Shown: one piece after another, positions 1 to 7,309 of the stretch
Position numbering within the stretch: the first letter of the stretch is position 1
Layout: the number at the start of each line of letters is the position of its first letter
Assembly: GCA_002499905.1 (NCBI GenBank)
Contig: DANP01000021.1
Span: 1-20,147, forward strand
Source: Methanolinea sp. UBA277
Lineage (GTDB): Archaea > Halobacteriota > Methanomicrobia > Methanomicrobiales > Methanospirillaceae
Direction: 5' to 3'
DNA: 20,147 bases
The notes under the pieces: model-generated
Seen by the model: only the letters and a program-made list of their open reading frames with translations
The model's database searches: none
What the model was told of the DNA's origin: nothing
Position numbers and translations under genes: made by a program

Positions 1-35
1 GGCCACCCGCTTGCTGGTGATTTCTTTTCTGCCAT
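1..35 (-). CDS. mtrA: MtrA, tetrahydromethanopterin S-methyltransferase subunit A (N-terminal fragment)
   Basis: Only the first 11 codons lie in the window; the gene continues past the left edge. The visible start reads MAEKKSPASGW, which matches the usual MtrA beginning. A GGTGAG ribosome-binding site precedes the ATG, and the start lies 10 nt after the mtrB stop. MtrA is the corrinoid-carrying subunit of the Na+-translocating methyltransferase. Its position directly after mtrB fits the standard order mtrEDCBAFGH. Identification rests on the short N-terminus plus gene order. Confidence 0.85.
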   Translation of the reverse strand, partial: MAEKKSPASGW

Positions 36-45
36 TTCTCTCACC

Positions 46-327
46 TCACATCAGATGGAACACGTATATTCCGGCAATGAAGAGCCCGACTGCAAGCCCG
101 TACCAGAATGCGGTCATTCCTCCGGCTATCGGCAGGTTGTTGTCACGTCCCGGGAACGAGGCAAGCAGATTGCCCTGTCCGGAGAGCATATTGACAACAT
201 CGTCAGCAATAGCCTCGAGTTCAGCCACTTTCTCGATAACGGGAGCGAGCGACTCCCCTGCTGTGGTCACAATGCCAACCATGGGGTCGACAACCAGGCC
301 GTATTCGGGAAGAACCTGAACGAACAT
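46..327 (-). CDS. mtrB: MtrB, tetrahydromethanopterin S-methyltransferase subunit B
   Basis: A 93-residue protein, close to the usual length of MtrB of about 100. It is a small subunit of the membrane complex that transfers the methyl group from methyl-tetrahydromethanopterin to coenzyme M and exports Na+. Residues 1-70 are polar and helix-prone. The C-terminus (about 70-92, TAFWYGLAVGLFIAGIYVF) is a single hydrophobic membrane anchor. The ATG overlaps the last base of the mtrC stop (TAATG), which suggests coupled translation. A GGAGGGA ribosome-binding site lies just upstream, inside the end of mtrC. Nothing is unusual apart from the tight packing. Confidence 0.95.
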   Translation of the reverse strand: MFVQVLPEYGLVVDPMVGIVTTAGESLAPVIEKVAELEAIADDVVNMLSGQGNLLASFPGRDNNLPIAGGMTAFWYGLAVGLFIAGIYVFHLM

Positions 328-1175
328 TACTGTCCCTCCACTTCAGGAATCGGCTTTGAGTCAAGCCACGAGAATGCATCGCGTTTCGAGAGCTCGATGT
401 ACTTGGCGTAGGTATAGTACCAGCCAATCACAGCAACGAACAGTGACACAAGGGCAGCACCCATGCTGATGAGGGGCATGGACATGATCGCTGCTGCAAT
501 CATGGAGAGGAACCCACACTCGGCAGCGAGGTAGAGCATCCGGTCCTGGGTCCAGCTCGGTCCGAGGCACGCGTTGAACGGGTGCTGGATGGCAATACCC
601 CCTAGCATGAAGGCCGTTGCGATGAGTGCACCGCCGAGGAATGAGGCCTGGTAGCTCGGGAGCGAGAGTCCGAGGATGCTGACGCTGCCGGTGGTCAGGG
701 CTGACAACTCAAATGAACCGCTCATCATGGCTGCATAGCCCATGAGCACCAGCGCCCCGATGACCGCCATCTCAACGAGAGACACGATCATGACCGGGAT
801 CTTCATGTTCAGCACATTGTTGGCCACGTACCCGAGTATCGCCCCGACAACGGCAGCGAGGATCACGGCAACGATGGGTGCAGCGATCCCGTACTTGGTC
901 GCAAAGAGCATTGCAATGACACCCGAGCCGAATGCCATCATACCGGCAGACGGGACACCCGTTCCGATACCATAGCTGCACAGGTGTTTGATGGTGTGGC
1001 TTCCCCAGACCAGGGCAGCGACCGTCGCCAGTCCTCCGAAGAACGCGAAGTACTGGGTGCCGGTGAGCACGTTGGCATAGGTGAGGTACACAAGGACCAC
1101 TGAGGCGATGAGACCGGCCACCATGATCGTGTTGTGGGGAATGCCTCCCTCAATCTTTTCAACTTTTACTGTCAT
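327..1175 (-). CDS. mtrC: MtrC, tetrahydromethanopterin S-methyltransferase subunit C
   Basis: A 282-residue polytopic membrane protein with about seven or eight hydrophobic segments, beginning with one near residues 16-36 (NTIMVAGLIASVVLVYLTY). Length, hydrophobicity and place between mtrD and mtrB all fit MtrC. Together with MtrD and MtrE it forms the membrane part of the Na+-pumping methyltransferase. The C-terminal tail (from about residue 260) is polar and probably cytoplasmic. The start ATG follows a TGAGGTG ribosome-binding site, 9 nt after the mtrD stop. It is part of one co-directional transcript with its neighbours. Confidence 0.95.
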   Translation of the reverse strand: MTVKVEKIEGGIPHNTIMVAGLIASVVLVYLTYANVLTGTQYFAFFGGLATVAALVWGSHTIKHLCSYGIGTGVPSAGMMAFGSGVIAMLFATKYGIAAPIVAVILAAVVGAILGYVANNVLNMKIPVMIVSLVEMAVIGALVLMGYAAMMSGSFELSALTTGSVSILGLSLPSYQASFLGGALIATAFMLGGIAIQHPFNACLGPSWTQDRMLYLAAECGFLSMIAAAIMSMPLISMGAALVSLFVAVIGWYYTYAKYIELSKRDAFSWLDSKPIPEVEGQ

Positions 1176-1184
1176 GTCAGCACC

Positions 1185-2021
1185 TCACAATGCAACAATC
1201 ATGATCGCTACCATCCCACAGACCGCAGAAGCGATTGCCGAGGCGACGATGGCACGGGGGAACCGCTTGAACTTGGGGTCGTGGGGGCCCTCGATAGTTC
1301 CGGTGATGTTGTATGCAGCAAGCACCGCGTTCACGAGGAACATTCCAATGGCAAAGATGCCGGCAAGTGTGACGGCGATCGGCAGGATCTGTCCGGGCAG
1401 AGCGTTCATCATTCCCGGGAGCTCCTCCGTGTATACTTCGAGGAGCATGAGATAGATCAGGGTACCGCCGGCACCTCCGAAGAGCCCGCCGATAACACCG
1501 CCGACATATGAGACAAAAGGAAGCCCGTGTCCCTCTGTTCCCTGCGACTTGAATTCCGCCTGGGTGTCCCCGGTGATCGGATCCCTGGCAACCTTCCCGG
1601 ATGCGGAGGGGATTCCCATGCCGAAGACGTAGATGAAATTCACGAACATGCAGGTGATGGCCATCATCAGGCCTCCGCCGACTGCACCAGTAACCGTGGC
1701 GACGACAATGCCGAGCTCAGCCGCCCAGGCACCGCCGAAAAGTCCTGCGAGCCCGGCTCCGGCCGCAAGCATTGCCACACCCGTGGCGATACCCGGGGCC
1801 TGACCCATTGCCGCGGGAGCACCGCCGACAGGGACGAAGTGGACGCCGAACCCGATAAGGATTCCACCCGCGATAACTCCGATCAGGGCCATGAAAGCCA
1901 TGCCGGGACCGACGAGGAAGTAGGTTGCGGCGATGATAACGAGAAGAATGATGATACCGATGATGGTTGCGGTCATATCCATGGCCGATCCGGCGGCAGG
2001 TTTTGCACCGATCGCGCTCAT
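1185..2021 (-). CDS. mtrD: MtrD, tetrahydromethanopterin S-methyltransferase subunit D
   Basis: A 278-residue integral membrane protein rich in Gly and Ala, with about six or seven membrane segments starting near residue 16. A conserved-looking loop (about residues 130-170, including FGMGIPSASGKVARDPITGD) separates two hydrophobic halves. It belongs to the Na+-translocating membrane part of the Mtr complex. The ATG overlaps the mtrE stop by 4 nt (ATGA), and a GAGGAGG ribosome-binding site sits 7 nt upstream inside mtrE. Both point to translational coupling. Confidence 0.95.
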   Translation of the reverse strand: MSAIGAKPAAGSAMDMTATIIGIIILLVIIAATYFLVGPGMAFMALIGVIAGGILIGFGVHFVPVGGAPAAMGQAPGIATGVAMLAAGAGLAGLFGGAWAAELGIVVATVTGAVGGGLMMAITCMFVNFIYVFGMGIPSASGKVARDPITGDTQAEFKSQGTEGHGLPFVSYVGGVIGGLFGGAGGTLIYLMLLEVYTEELPGMMNALPGQILPIAVTLAGIFAIGMFLVNAVLAAYNITGTIEGPHDPKFKRFPRAIVASAIASAVCGMVAIMIVAL

Positions 2022-2920
2022 GAGGATGCCTCCTCTGCAGGCTTCCCGTACGGGCCGTAGTTCTTCCGTGCCCAGACCTCAATGTACCGGTCAATGACCA
2101 TGAATACCAGGATGATGATGATACCGATGATGATCGCACCCCAGCCTGCGGCGATATGCTCAAAGAGCACGGTACGCCAGAGCTCGAGGAAAACGATCAG
2201 CCCGAAACAGACTCCTGATGCCGGACCGCCAAGACGGGCAGAGAACCAGCCGTTGTCAAGAGAATTCCTCTCACCAGCTTCGGCATACCTGACGATATTA
2301 CCTGAAGCAGCGATCGGGACACCGGCACCATACTTCTGGTTCTGGTACTGCCGCTCCTTTCCATAGAACGGGTTCCCGGTTGCTGATCCGGCTGCACCAA
2401 GGGCGATACCCCAGACTAACCCGAGAAGGGGTAGGGGGAACGGGTGTCCGAGTGCGGCGTTCATCAGGTGACAGACCGTCACCGTAGCGAATATGGCAAC
2501 AAATGCATGTGCCATAGTCACGGTAGTCATCGACTTCAGGACATCGACAAATACCGGTTGTCCAAACTTAGCAAGACTTGCAGTTCTGCCCAGATAGGCA
2601 GTCGTTGCGTATACGCCCTGGACGAAGGTAGCCAACGCAGCCCCGAGGACGATCGCAAGGATCGGGTTGACCTGCATTGCCATAAAAGCCCATGCGATTC
2701 CGGCGCCAAGCGCGATCCACAGACCCCAGGCGGGGGGCTCACCAGCAATTGCCTTATTGAAGATCCGGTGAAGATATCCCATCTGCGGAGCGAGCTGAAC
2801 CTGGGAGTTCGGGTCACCCTGTGATCCGATATCAGATTCAGTATTCTCGGCAGCACCGGCAACTGTGGCAAGAGCCCCTGCCAATGCAGTTATTCCAATG
2901 CCAAATACAATACTTTCCAT
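2018..2920 (-). CDS. mtrE: MtrE, tetrahydromethanopterin S-methyltransferase subunit E
   Basis: A 300-residue membrane protein and the first gene of the mtr operon. The N-terminal hydrophobic segment (residues 2-24) is followed by the loop AAENTESDIGSQGDPNSQVQ, a typical MtrE sequence. About six further membrane segments follow, ending with GWGAIIIGIIIILVFMVIDRYIE near residue 280. MtrE is the candidate Na+-binding membrane subunit of the complex; that role comes from the family. The start ATG follows a GGAGG-type site (AGGGAGGAGG on the minus strand). A roughly 105-nt untranslated leader separates it from the predicted promoter. Confidence 0.96.
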   Translation of the reverse strand: MESIVFGIGITALAGALATVAGAAENTESDIGSQGDPNSQVQLAPQMGYLHRIFNKAIAGEPPAWGLWIALGAGIAWAFMAMQVNPILAIVLGAALATFVQGVYATTAYLGRTASLAKFGQPVFVDVLKSMTTVTMAHAFVAIFATVTVCHLMNAALGHPFPLPLLGLVWGIALGAAGSATGNPFYGKERQYQNQKYGAGVPIAASGNIVRYAEAGERNSLDNGWFSARLGGPASGVCFGLIVFLELWRTVLFEHIAAGWGAIIIGIIIILVFMVIDRYIEVWARKNYGPYGKPAEEASS

Positions 2921-3052
2921 TTAGCCTCCTCCCTGCGTGCTGAATAGTGCACGAGAGTGTTCATCATGCATTGCCACTCACAACGAGTACAAACCCTTTG
3001 TGGTTCATGAAACAGTTGCGCCGATAATGAGTTAAAGGTTTCGAAATTATTG

Positions 3053-3060
3053 TTTATATA
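3053..3060 (-). promoter_or_regulatory. Predicted archaeal TATA box of the mtr operon
   Basis: Read on the minus strand, TATATAAA lies in an AT-rich stretch upstream of mtrE. Archaeal initiation about 25 nt downstream would start near 3030, leaving a leader of about 105 nt before the mtrE ATG at 2920. It is the best TATA match between mtrE and the divergent plus-strand genes. The factor-B element next to it is not clear. Confidence 0.55.
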
Positions 3061-3119
3061 CCAGTTTTTCGCATTTTAATCCCGAAACGGGGTTTTTTCA
3101 CCGGTTTCACACATCTCAA

Positions 3120-3149
3120 ATTTAGTTAAGTAAAATTAAATTGAGTAAA
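3120..3149. repeat. Two adjacent 15-bp imperfect direct repeats upstream of mtr
   Basis: ATTTAGTTAAGTAAA (3120-3134) is followed immediately by ATTAAATTGAGTAAA (3135-3149), identical at 12 of 15 positions. The pair lies about 60-90 bp upstream of the mtr TATA box and also upstream of the divergent DUF134 gene. It could be a tandem binding site for a regulator of either direction. The second unit contains TGAGTA, one half of the palindrome found at 8632-8645. In AT-rich DNA a chance match is possible. Confidence 0.35.
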
Positions 3150-3209
3150 GATCAACCTGGAATGAATCTGCACCCGGTTTCCCCCGGAAGTTACTCCAGG
3201 AGGACCTGG

Positions 3210-3311
3210 ATGGTGAGTGAAGGATACGCTCTCATCCCGCACATCATGTCTGCGTTCTTTTCGGAGAATCCTTACACACCATCGATTATCTCCGGGCACC
3301 CATACCTATGA
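3210..3311 (+). CDS. Possible small ORF (33 aa) upstream of the first DUF134 gene
   Basis: An ATG at 3210 sits 6 nt after a strong GGAGG ribosome-binding site (3199-3203) and opens a 33-codon frame ending in TGA at 3309-3311. The peptide begins MVSEGYALIPHIMSAFF and is not recognised. It has no membrane segment or cysteines. It ends 39 nt before the start of the DUF134 regulator, so it may be a leader peptide or simply a short chance frame. The good ribosome-binding site is the main support. The rest of the interval 2921-3350 shows only the mtr promoter and the tandem repeat. Confidence 0.3.
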   Translation: MVSEGYALIPHIMSAFFSENPYTPSIISGHPYL

Positions 3312-3350
3312 TATCAGTCTGCGACATATTTCATAAAGGAGAGAGTGCTC

Positions 3351-3791
3351 ATGACCGCGGATCAGATCGGAACCGGTATCCATCCCCGGAGGGGCAGACC
3401 ACGGACACGAAGGAGGATAGCGCTCGAAGGCCCGCTCCGCTGCTACGGTCCCCAGTGTCACGTCAGCGAGGACCAGGAGGTTGTGGAGATTCTTCCTGAA
3501 GAGCTGGAAGTTCTGAAGCTGGTCGATCTCAAAGGGTATGAACAGGAAGAGGCTGCGGTGCTCATGGGAGTGTCACGGCGGACTGCCTGGCGCGACCTCC
3601 ATGAGGCGAGGCGGAAGGTGGCTGATGCCCTCGTGCATGGAAAGGGGATCGAAATCTCGGGCTGCCTGTTACGGAATGAGGGTCACTGTCCCAAGATGAG
3701 GGAAGACCTCTGCCCCAAAATGGAGGGCGGAGCGTGCCCGAAACGGTGGAAAAAAGGAAAAAACAGTCTTAAAAATTCTGATGAAAGATAA
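3351..3791 (+). CDS. DUF134/UPF0251 helix-turn-helix protein, copy 1
   Basis: A 146-residue predicted DNA-binding protein. It starts with the basic DUF134 signature RGRPRTRRR, then LRCYGPQC, then a sigma-70 region 4-like helix-turn-helix (ILPEELEVLKLVDLKGYEQE through MGVSRRTAWRDLHEARRKVADAL). Family members usually have a hydrophobic motif where this one has CX4C. The C-terminal tail carries four cysteines spaced exactly seven residues apart (CLLRNEGHC, then PKMREDLC, then PKMEGGAC), suggesting metal or Fe-S binding. The ATG at 3351 was preferred to the GTG at 3345 because GGAG at 3338-3341 lies 9 nt before the ATG but only 3 nt before the GTG. It precedes atwA and may regulate it. Confidence 0.85.
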   Translation: MTADQIGTGIHPRRGRPRTRRRIALEGPLRCYGPQCHVSEDQEVVEILPEELEVLKLVDLKGYEQEEAAVLMGVSRRTAWRDLHEARRKVADALVHGKGIEISGCLLRNEGHCPKMREDLCPKMEGGACPKRWKKGKNSLKNSDER

Positions 3792-3812
3792 CACCATGAG
3801 CTGCCAATTTCA

Positions 3813-3849
3813 CTATTTTTAAATAATTATACTCTTATGTGTAAGTATA
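3813..3849 (+). promoter_or_regulatory. Predicted atwA promoter with TATACT/AGTATA inverted repeat (site A)
   Basis: An AT-rich TATA-like stretch (about 3815-3830) runs directly into an inverted repeat, TATACT at 3828-3833 and AGTATA at 3844-3849, with 10 nt between. The left half continues as TATACTC, shared with the sites at 6075 and 8630. Its position between the DUF134 gene and atwA suits an operator overlapping the promoter. The leader from here to the atwA ATG is about 170 nt, and no convincing gene lies in it. Confidence 0.45.
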
Positions 3850-4023
3850 GAGTGCCTTGTACCCTGAGTTGCCACACGAAACCCCATCGTTCCCTCTCAT
3901 TGTAACTCCCGGATGCCTCATTCGTTGAGTAATCCCTTGAAACCGGGCGGGAAAGCTCTGCAGGAGTCCGGATGATGGCCCGGTATACTGGTGGCAGCGG
4001 GTAAAACGGTTTAGGGAGGTCAC

Positions 4024-5637
4024 ATGCAAAAAGGAAAGCCGATAATAAGCGTCCGGAATATCAGCATGGAATTTTCCGGAAAGACAGTCCTGGATACTGT
4101 CTCATTTGAACTTTCCGAGGGCGAAATACTCGGGATTATCGGGCGGAGCGGGAGCGGGAAGACGGTGCTGATGCACCTCCTGAAGGGTATTGACTCCCCC
4201 CCGACATCCGGTTCGATCATCTATCATCTTGCCGTGTGTCCCGCGTGCCTGCGGATCGCTCCGCCCGGGATTGCGGGAGCCACCTGCCAGTCCTGCGGTG
4301 CATGCATGGAACCGTTTGACATCGATCTCTGGAACGGGGCAGATCAGGCGCAGAGGGACAGGGTCACCCGCAGGACTGCCATCATGTTCCAGCGGACGTT
4401 TACCCTCTATGGCAACGACCGGGTCATCGAGAATGTTCTCCATGCCCTCGATGATGCCGGGTATCCCGCGGACCTTGCGGTGAGGCGGGCAGCGGATCTC
4501 CTTGACCAGGTAAAACTGCCCCACCGCATGATGCATATTGCCCGGGACCTGTCGGGAGGAGAGAAACAGCGGGTGGTCCTTGCCCGGCAGCTCGCCCGGG
4601 AGCCGGTGATCCTGTTTGCTGATGAGCCGACCGGAACCCTGGATCCCCGTACCGCCGGACTGGTCCATACGATGCTGGCCGATGCCGCCCGCCGGGAGGG
4701 GATGGGGATGCTCATCACCTCCCACTTTTCAGGGGTCATCGAGGACGTTGCCAGCCGGGCACTCCTGCTCGAGGACGGGAAAATAGCCAGGATCGGGAAG
4801 CCCCGCGATGTCATCTCTCATTTTCTCCGGGACTATGAAGAGGCACAGGAGCACGTCTCCGGGCAATTCGGAGAGCGGATTCTCTCGGCCCGGGATGTCT
4901 CAAAGCGGTATCTGACCGTTGACCGGGGAATGATACGGGCGGTGGACAACGTCAGCTTTGATGTCTCTGAGCGGGAGATCTTCGGTATCATCGGGACCAG
5001 CGGAGCGGGGAAGACCACGCTGTCCCGGATGATCTCGGGTATCATTGAACCCACCGATGGGACACTCCAGGTACGGATCGGAACTGACTGGGTTGATATG
5101 ACAAAACCGGGAATCCTTGAACGCGGCCGGGCAAAGATGCACCTTGGTCTCCTCCATCAGGAATATGATCTCTACCCGCACCGGAACGTCCTCGACAACC
5201 TCACGGATGCCATCGGCCTCGAGTTTCCCAGGGAGCTCGCCATGCTGAAAGCCCGGGCAAGTCTCCTGATGGCTGGTTTTTCCGAGGGAGCAATCGATGC
5301 AGTCCTGCAGCGATTCCCGGGAGAGCTCTCGGAGGGTGAACGTCATCGTGTCGCCCTGGCCCAGGTTCTCATCCGGGAACCACGGCTGGTTATTCTGGAT
5401 GAGCCGACCGGGACCATGGATCCCATCACCCGCCGTGACGTCGTTCACTCGATCCTGCATGCGCGGCAGGAGATGGACGAGACCTTCATTATCGTCTCCC
5501 ATGACCTGGACTTTGTCCGGGAGGTCTGTGACCGGGTTGCCCTGATGAAAGGAGGAAGAATTACCTCCATGGGGAGACCCGATGAGGTCCTCGAAGAGCC
5601 AGCCGGGCACCGGCAGGCTGTCCTTGAACCGGTCTGA
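4024..5637 (+). CDS. atwA: AtwA, methyl-coenzyme M reductase activation component A2 (twin ABC ATPase)
   Basis: A 537-residue soluble protein with two ABC ATPase domains and no membrane segments. It powers the ATP-dependent reductive activation of methyl-CoM reductase. Domain 1 has Walker A GRSGSGKT (40-47), a Q-loop at Q123, signature LSGGE (176-180), Walker B VILFADE (195-201) and His234. Domain 2 has Walker A GTSGAGKTT (324-332), signature LSEGE (435-439), Walker B LVILDE (455-460) and His493. The cysteine insert in domain 1 (Cys72, 75, 88, 91, 94) is typical of component A2. The ATG is preceded by GGGAGGT. It is transcribed from its own promoter region and lies about 5.6 kb from mcrA on the opposite strand. 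Confidence 0.93.
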   Translation: MQKGKPIISVRNISMEFSGKTVLDTVSFELSEGEILGIIGRSGSGKTVLMHLLKGIDSPPTSGSIIYHLAVCPACLRIAPPGIAGATCQSCGACMEPFDIDLWNGADQAQRDRVTRRTAIMFQRTFTLYGNDRVIENVLHALDDAGYPADLAVRRAADLLDQVKLPHRMMHIARDLSGGEKQRVVLARQLAREPVILFADEPTGTLDPRTAGLVHTMLADAARREGMGMLITSHFSGVIEDVASRALLLEDGKIARIGKPRDVISHFLRDYEEAQEHVSGQFGERILSARDVSKRYLTVDRGMIRAVDNVSFDVSEREIFGIIGTSGAGKTTLSRMISGIIEPTDGTLQVRIGTDWVDMTKPGILERGRAKMHLGLLHQEYDLYPHRNVLDNLTDAIGLEFPRELAMLKARASLLMAGFSEGAIDAVLQRFPGELSEGERHRVALAQVLIREPRLVILDEPTGTMDPITRRDVVHSILHARQEMDETFIIVSHDLDFVREVCDRVALMKGGRITSMGRPDEVLEEPAGHRQAVLEPV

Positions 5638-5699
5638 TCCGAAGGATACGGGAAAGGGTATCGTCTACCGTTCACTTCCCGCACAGACTTTCAGGATTG

Positions 5700-5923
5700 G
5701 GGATGGAGCCAAGAGATCACTTCCCTGTATGCCCTGCAGCGCAGGAGAGGAGGGGGCGTCCCGGGAGGCCCCCTCATCAGCTGCGTCGACCTGACCTGCC
5801 AGGATCAGGAAGAGGTTCAGGACCATGGGAGTTTCATGGAGATCGGTCTGGAAGATCTCAACGAGGTATGGTGAATGGAACCAGTGCTCCATCCACGGCT
5901 AACGGAGTGAGATTGACGGCCGC
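5700..5923 (+). pseudogene. Degenerate third copy of the DUF134 regulator
   Basis: This stretch aligns by eye with the DUF134 gene at 8176-8595, with small insertions, deletions and a loss in the middle. Landmarks are CTGTATGC..GCAG (5725-5739) against the PLRCYAPQC coding segment, GTCGACCTG plus CAGGAAGAGG against VDLNG..QEE, ATGGGAGTTTCATGG against the recognition helix, GGTCTGGAAGATCTCAACGAGG against VWKDLHEA, and ATCCACGG..GAGATTGACGGC (5891-5920) against IHGKRIEIAGC. Frameshifts and in-frame stops interrupt it, for example TGA after GGTATGG. No intact reading frame remains. It sits between atwA and the NifX-like gene, the same relative position the intact copies have before their neighbours. 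Confidence 0.75.
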
Positions 5924-5940
5924 CCGGTCAGTACTACGGC

Positions 5941-5982
5941 CCGGTGTTCTATGGAGCTACCCTGGATCTTCAGAAACACCGG
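5941..5982. repeat. 8-bp inverted repeat with 26-nt spacer
   Basis: CCGGTGTT (5941-5948) is matched by AACACCGG (5975-5982). It lies after the DUF134 pseudogene and before the nifX-1 promoter. It could form a stem-loop, but no T-run follows, so a terminator role is not supported. Nothing else is recognisable in 5924-6070. Confidence 0.35.
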
Positions 5983-6070
5983 TGACATTCCCGGGACAAA
6001 CCAGTAATCCTCCTGATTGCCTGATTCTCTCATTCCTCTATCATGGGACAGCTGCCGTGAAGGGAGCGGT

Positions 6071-6088
6071 AATTTATACTCATATAGG
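6071..6088 (+). promoter_or_regulatory. Predicted promoter/operator of the NifX-MinD operon (site B)
   Basis: AATTTATACTCATATAGG combines a TATA-like AATTTATA with the TATACTCATAT motif. The left half-site matches the perfect palindrome at 8632-8645; the right half (ATAGGA) is degenerate. It begins 38 nt before the ATG at 6109, so initiation about 25 nt downstream of the TATA box would give a very short leader. Confidence 0.45.
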
Positions 6089-6108
6089 AAATAATTAAGA
6101 GAATAATC

Positions 6109-6444
6109 ATGAGAATCTGTATACCTGCAAAAGGACCAGAAACGGGAGATTTCGTGGACGAACGGTTCGGACGTGCGCCGTATTACCTCATCTATGATAC
6201 CGAAACCGGAAAGACCGAATCGTTTCGAAACCCGGCGGCAGAGGCCATGGGCGGAGTCGGGCCGAGGGCTGCCCAGGCCCTCCTCGATCATGAGGTGAAC
6301 GTCCTCGTCACCGCACGGGTCGGCGGAAATGCCCTCGGGGCACTCAAGGCCGGCGGTATTAGTATCCTCCTCTATGATGGCGCGGGACGCACCGTCAGCG
6401 ATGCCATCGCCGCCTATAGACACGGCGGGCTCGCGGAACAGTGA
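6109..6444 (+). CDS. NifX/NifB-type Fe-Mo cofactor-binding family protein, copy 1
   Basis: A 111-residue single-domain protein of the dinitrogenase iron-molybdenum cofactor family (NifX, NafY, the NifB C-terminus and orange protein share this fold). Recognisable parts are the start MRICIPAKG, the DERFGRAPYYLIYD segment and the Gly-rich LVTARVGGNALGALKAGG turn. Relatives bind or carry Fe-S or Mo-Fe-S clusters; the cargo here is unknown. It contains no cysteine, so any cluster would be held by other residues or a partner. It is the first gene of an apparent operon with two MinD-type ATPases (13-nt gap to the next gene). No nifHDK genes are nearby, so a nitrogen-fixation role is not implied. Confidence 0.88.
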   Translation: MRICIPAKGPETGDFVDERFGRAPYYLIYDTETGKTESFRNPAAEAMGGVGPRAAQALLDHEVNVLVTARVGGNALGALKAGGISILLYDGAGRTVSDAIAAYRHGGLAEQ

Positions 6445-6457
6445 TCGGGAAACGTAC

Positions 6458-7309
6458 ATGAAAATCACGGTGGCCAGCGGAAAGGGTGGAACTGGAAAGA
6501 GCATGGTGGCCGCAAACCTTGCCTGGTCTCTTTCCGGGTCAGGGCAGGTGACCCTCGTCGATTGCGATGTCGAGGAACCGAATCTGCACCTCTTTTTCGC
6601 AGCAGACCAGCCGTCAGTATCGACGGTGACCATGCAGGTTCCCGGGGTGGATCAGGACCGGTGTACGCTCTGCGGTGAATGTGCCGGATTCTGCGCCTTC
6701 GGGGCACTGGTTGTGGCAAAAGACCGGGTGCTCTTCTTCCCGGCGCACTGCCATTCCTGCGGCGGGTGTGCCATAGTCTGCCCTGCCGGGGCAATCACGG
6801 AAACTGCCCGGCCGATTGGGACCATTACGGAACAGAGGATATCCCCGTCCCTCCGCCTGGTAACCGGCACCCTCAACGAGGGTGAAGTGCTGGCTGTGAA
6901 GGTCATCAGGGAGGCAAAGGAAACGGCGGGAACAGGGGGATGGGTCATCTTCGATGCTTCGCCCGGAACATCCTGCCCGGTCGTGGAGACCCTTGAAGGC
7001 TCGGATTTCTGCCTCCTGGTCACCGAGTCGACACCGTTTGGTCTCCACGATCTCGCGCTTGCATATGACGTGGCTTCGCAGATGGGTATCCCTTCGGGAG
7101 TGATTATCAACCGGAGCGACGGGAAGGACGAGGCGGCGCACCGGTTCTGCGATGAGAAGGGGATCCCGGTGCTCGCCGTCATTCCTTTTGAGCGGAGGAT
7201 TGCCGAGATCCAGGGTTCGGGGGACCTCATTTCCCGCAGGGATCCCTTTTGGAAAGACCGGTTCTGCGCCATCGGCAGGACGTGCCGGTCGCTGGTGGAG
7301 GGAGCATGA
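6458..7309 (+). CDS. MinD/Mrp-type ATPase with double [4Fe-4S] ferredoxin insert, copy 1
   Basis: A 283-residue soluble P-loop ATPase of the MinD/ParA/Mrp type. It has a deviant Walker A at residues 8-15 (GKGGTGKS), a VDCDVEEPNL segment and a FDASPGTSCPV Walker B-like segment. Two CX2CX2CX3C ferredoxin motifs (Cys69, 72, 75, 79 and Cys98, 101, 104, 108) are inserted after the first third. Relatives are linked to Fe-S cluster assembly or transfer; this is family knowledge, not shown here. The start at 6458 (MKITVASGK) was chosen over the upstream in-frame codon at 6329, which would overlap nifX-1 and add an unrelated extension. Its stop overlaps the next start by 4 nt (ATGA). Confidence 0.9.
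   Translation: MKITVASGKGGTGKSMVAANLAWSLSGSGQVTLVDCDVEEPNLHLFFAADQPSVSTVTMQVPGVDQDRCTLCGECAGFCAFGALVVAKDRVLFFPAHCHSCGGCAIVCPAGAITETARPIGTITEQRISPSLRLVTGTLNEGEVLAVKVIREAKETAGTGGWVIFDASPGTSCPVVETLEGSDFCLLVTESTPFGLHDLALAYDVASQMGIPSGVIINRSDGKDEAAHRFCDEKGIPVLAVIPFERRIAEIQGSGDLISRRDPFWKDRFCAIGRTCRSLVEGA

Noticed and set aside
5665..5892. Minus-strand ORF of 75 codons after atwA
   Set aside because: Its translation resembles the antisense frame of the DUF134 genes, which instead supports a plus-strand DUF134 pseudogene.
5899..6633. Minus-strand ORF (244 codons) over nifX-1 and the start of minD-1
   Set aside because: Overlaps two supported genes on the opposite strand and has no recognisable domain.
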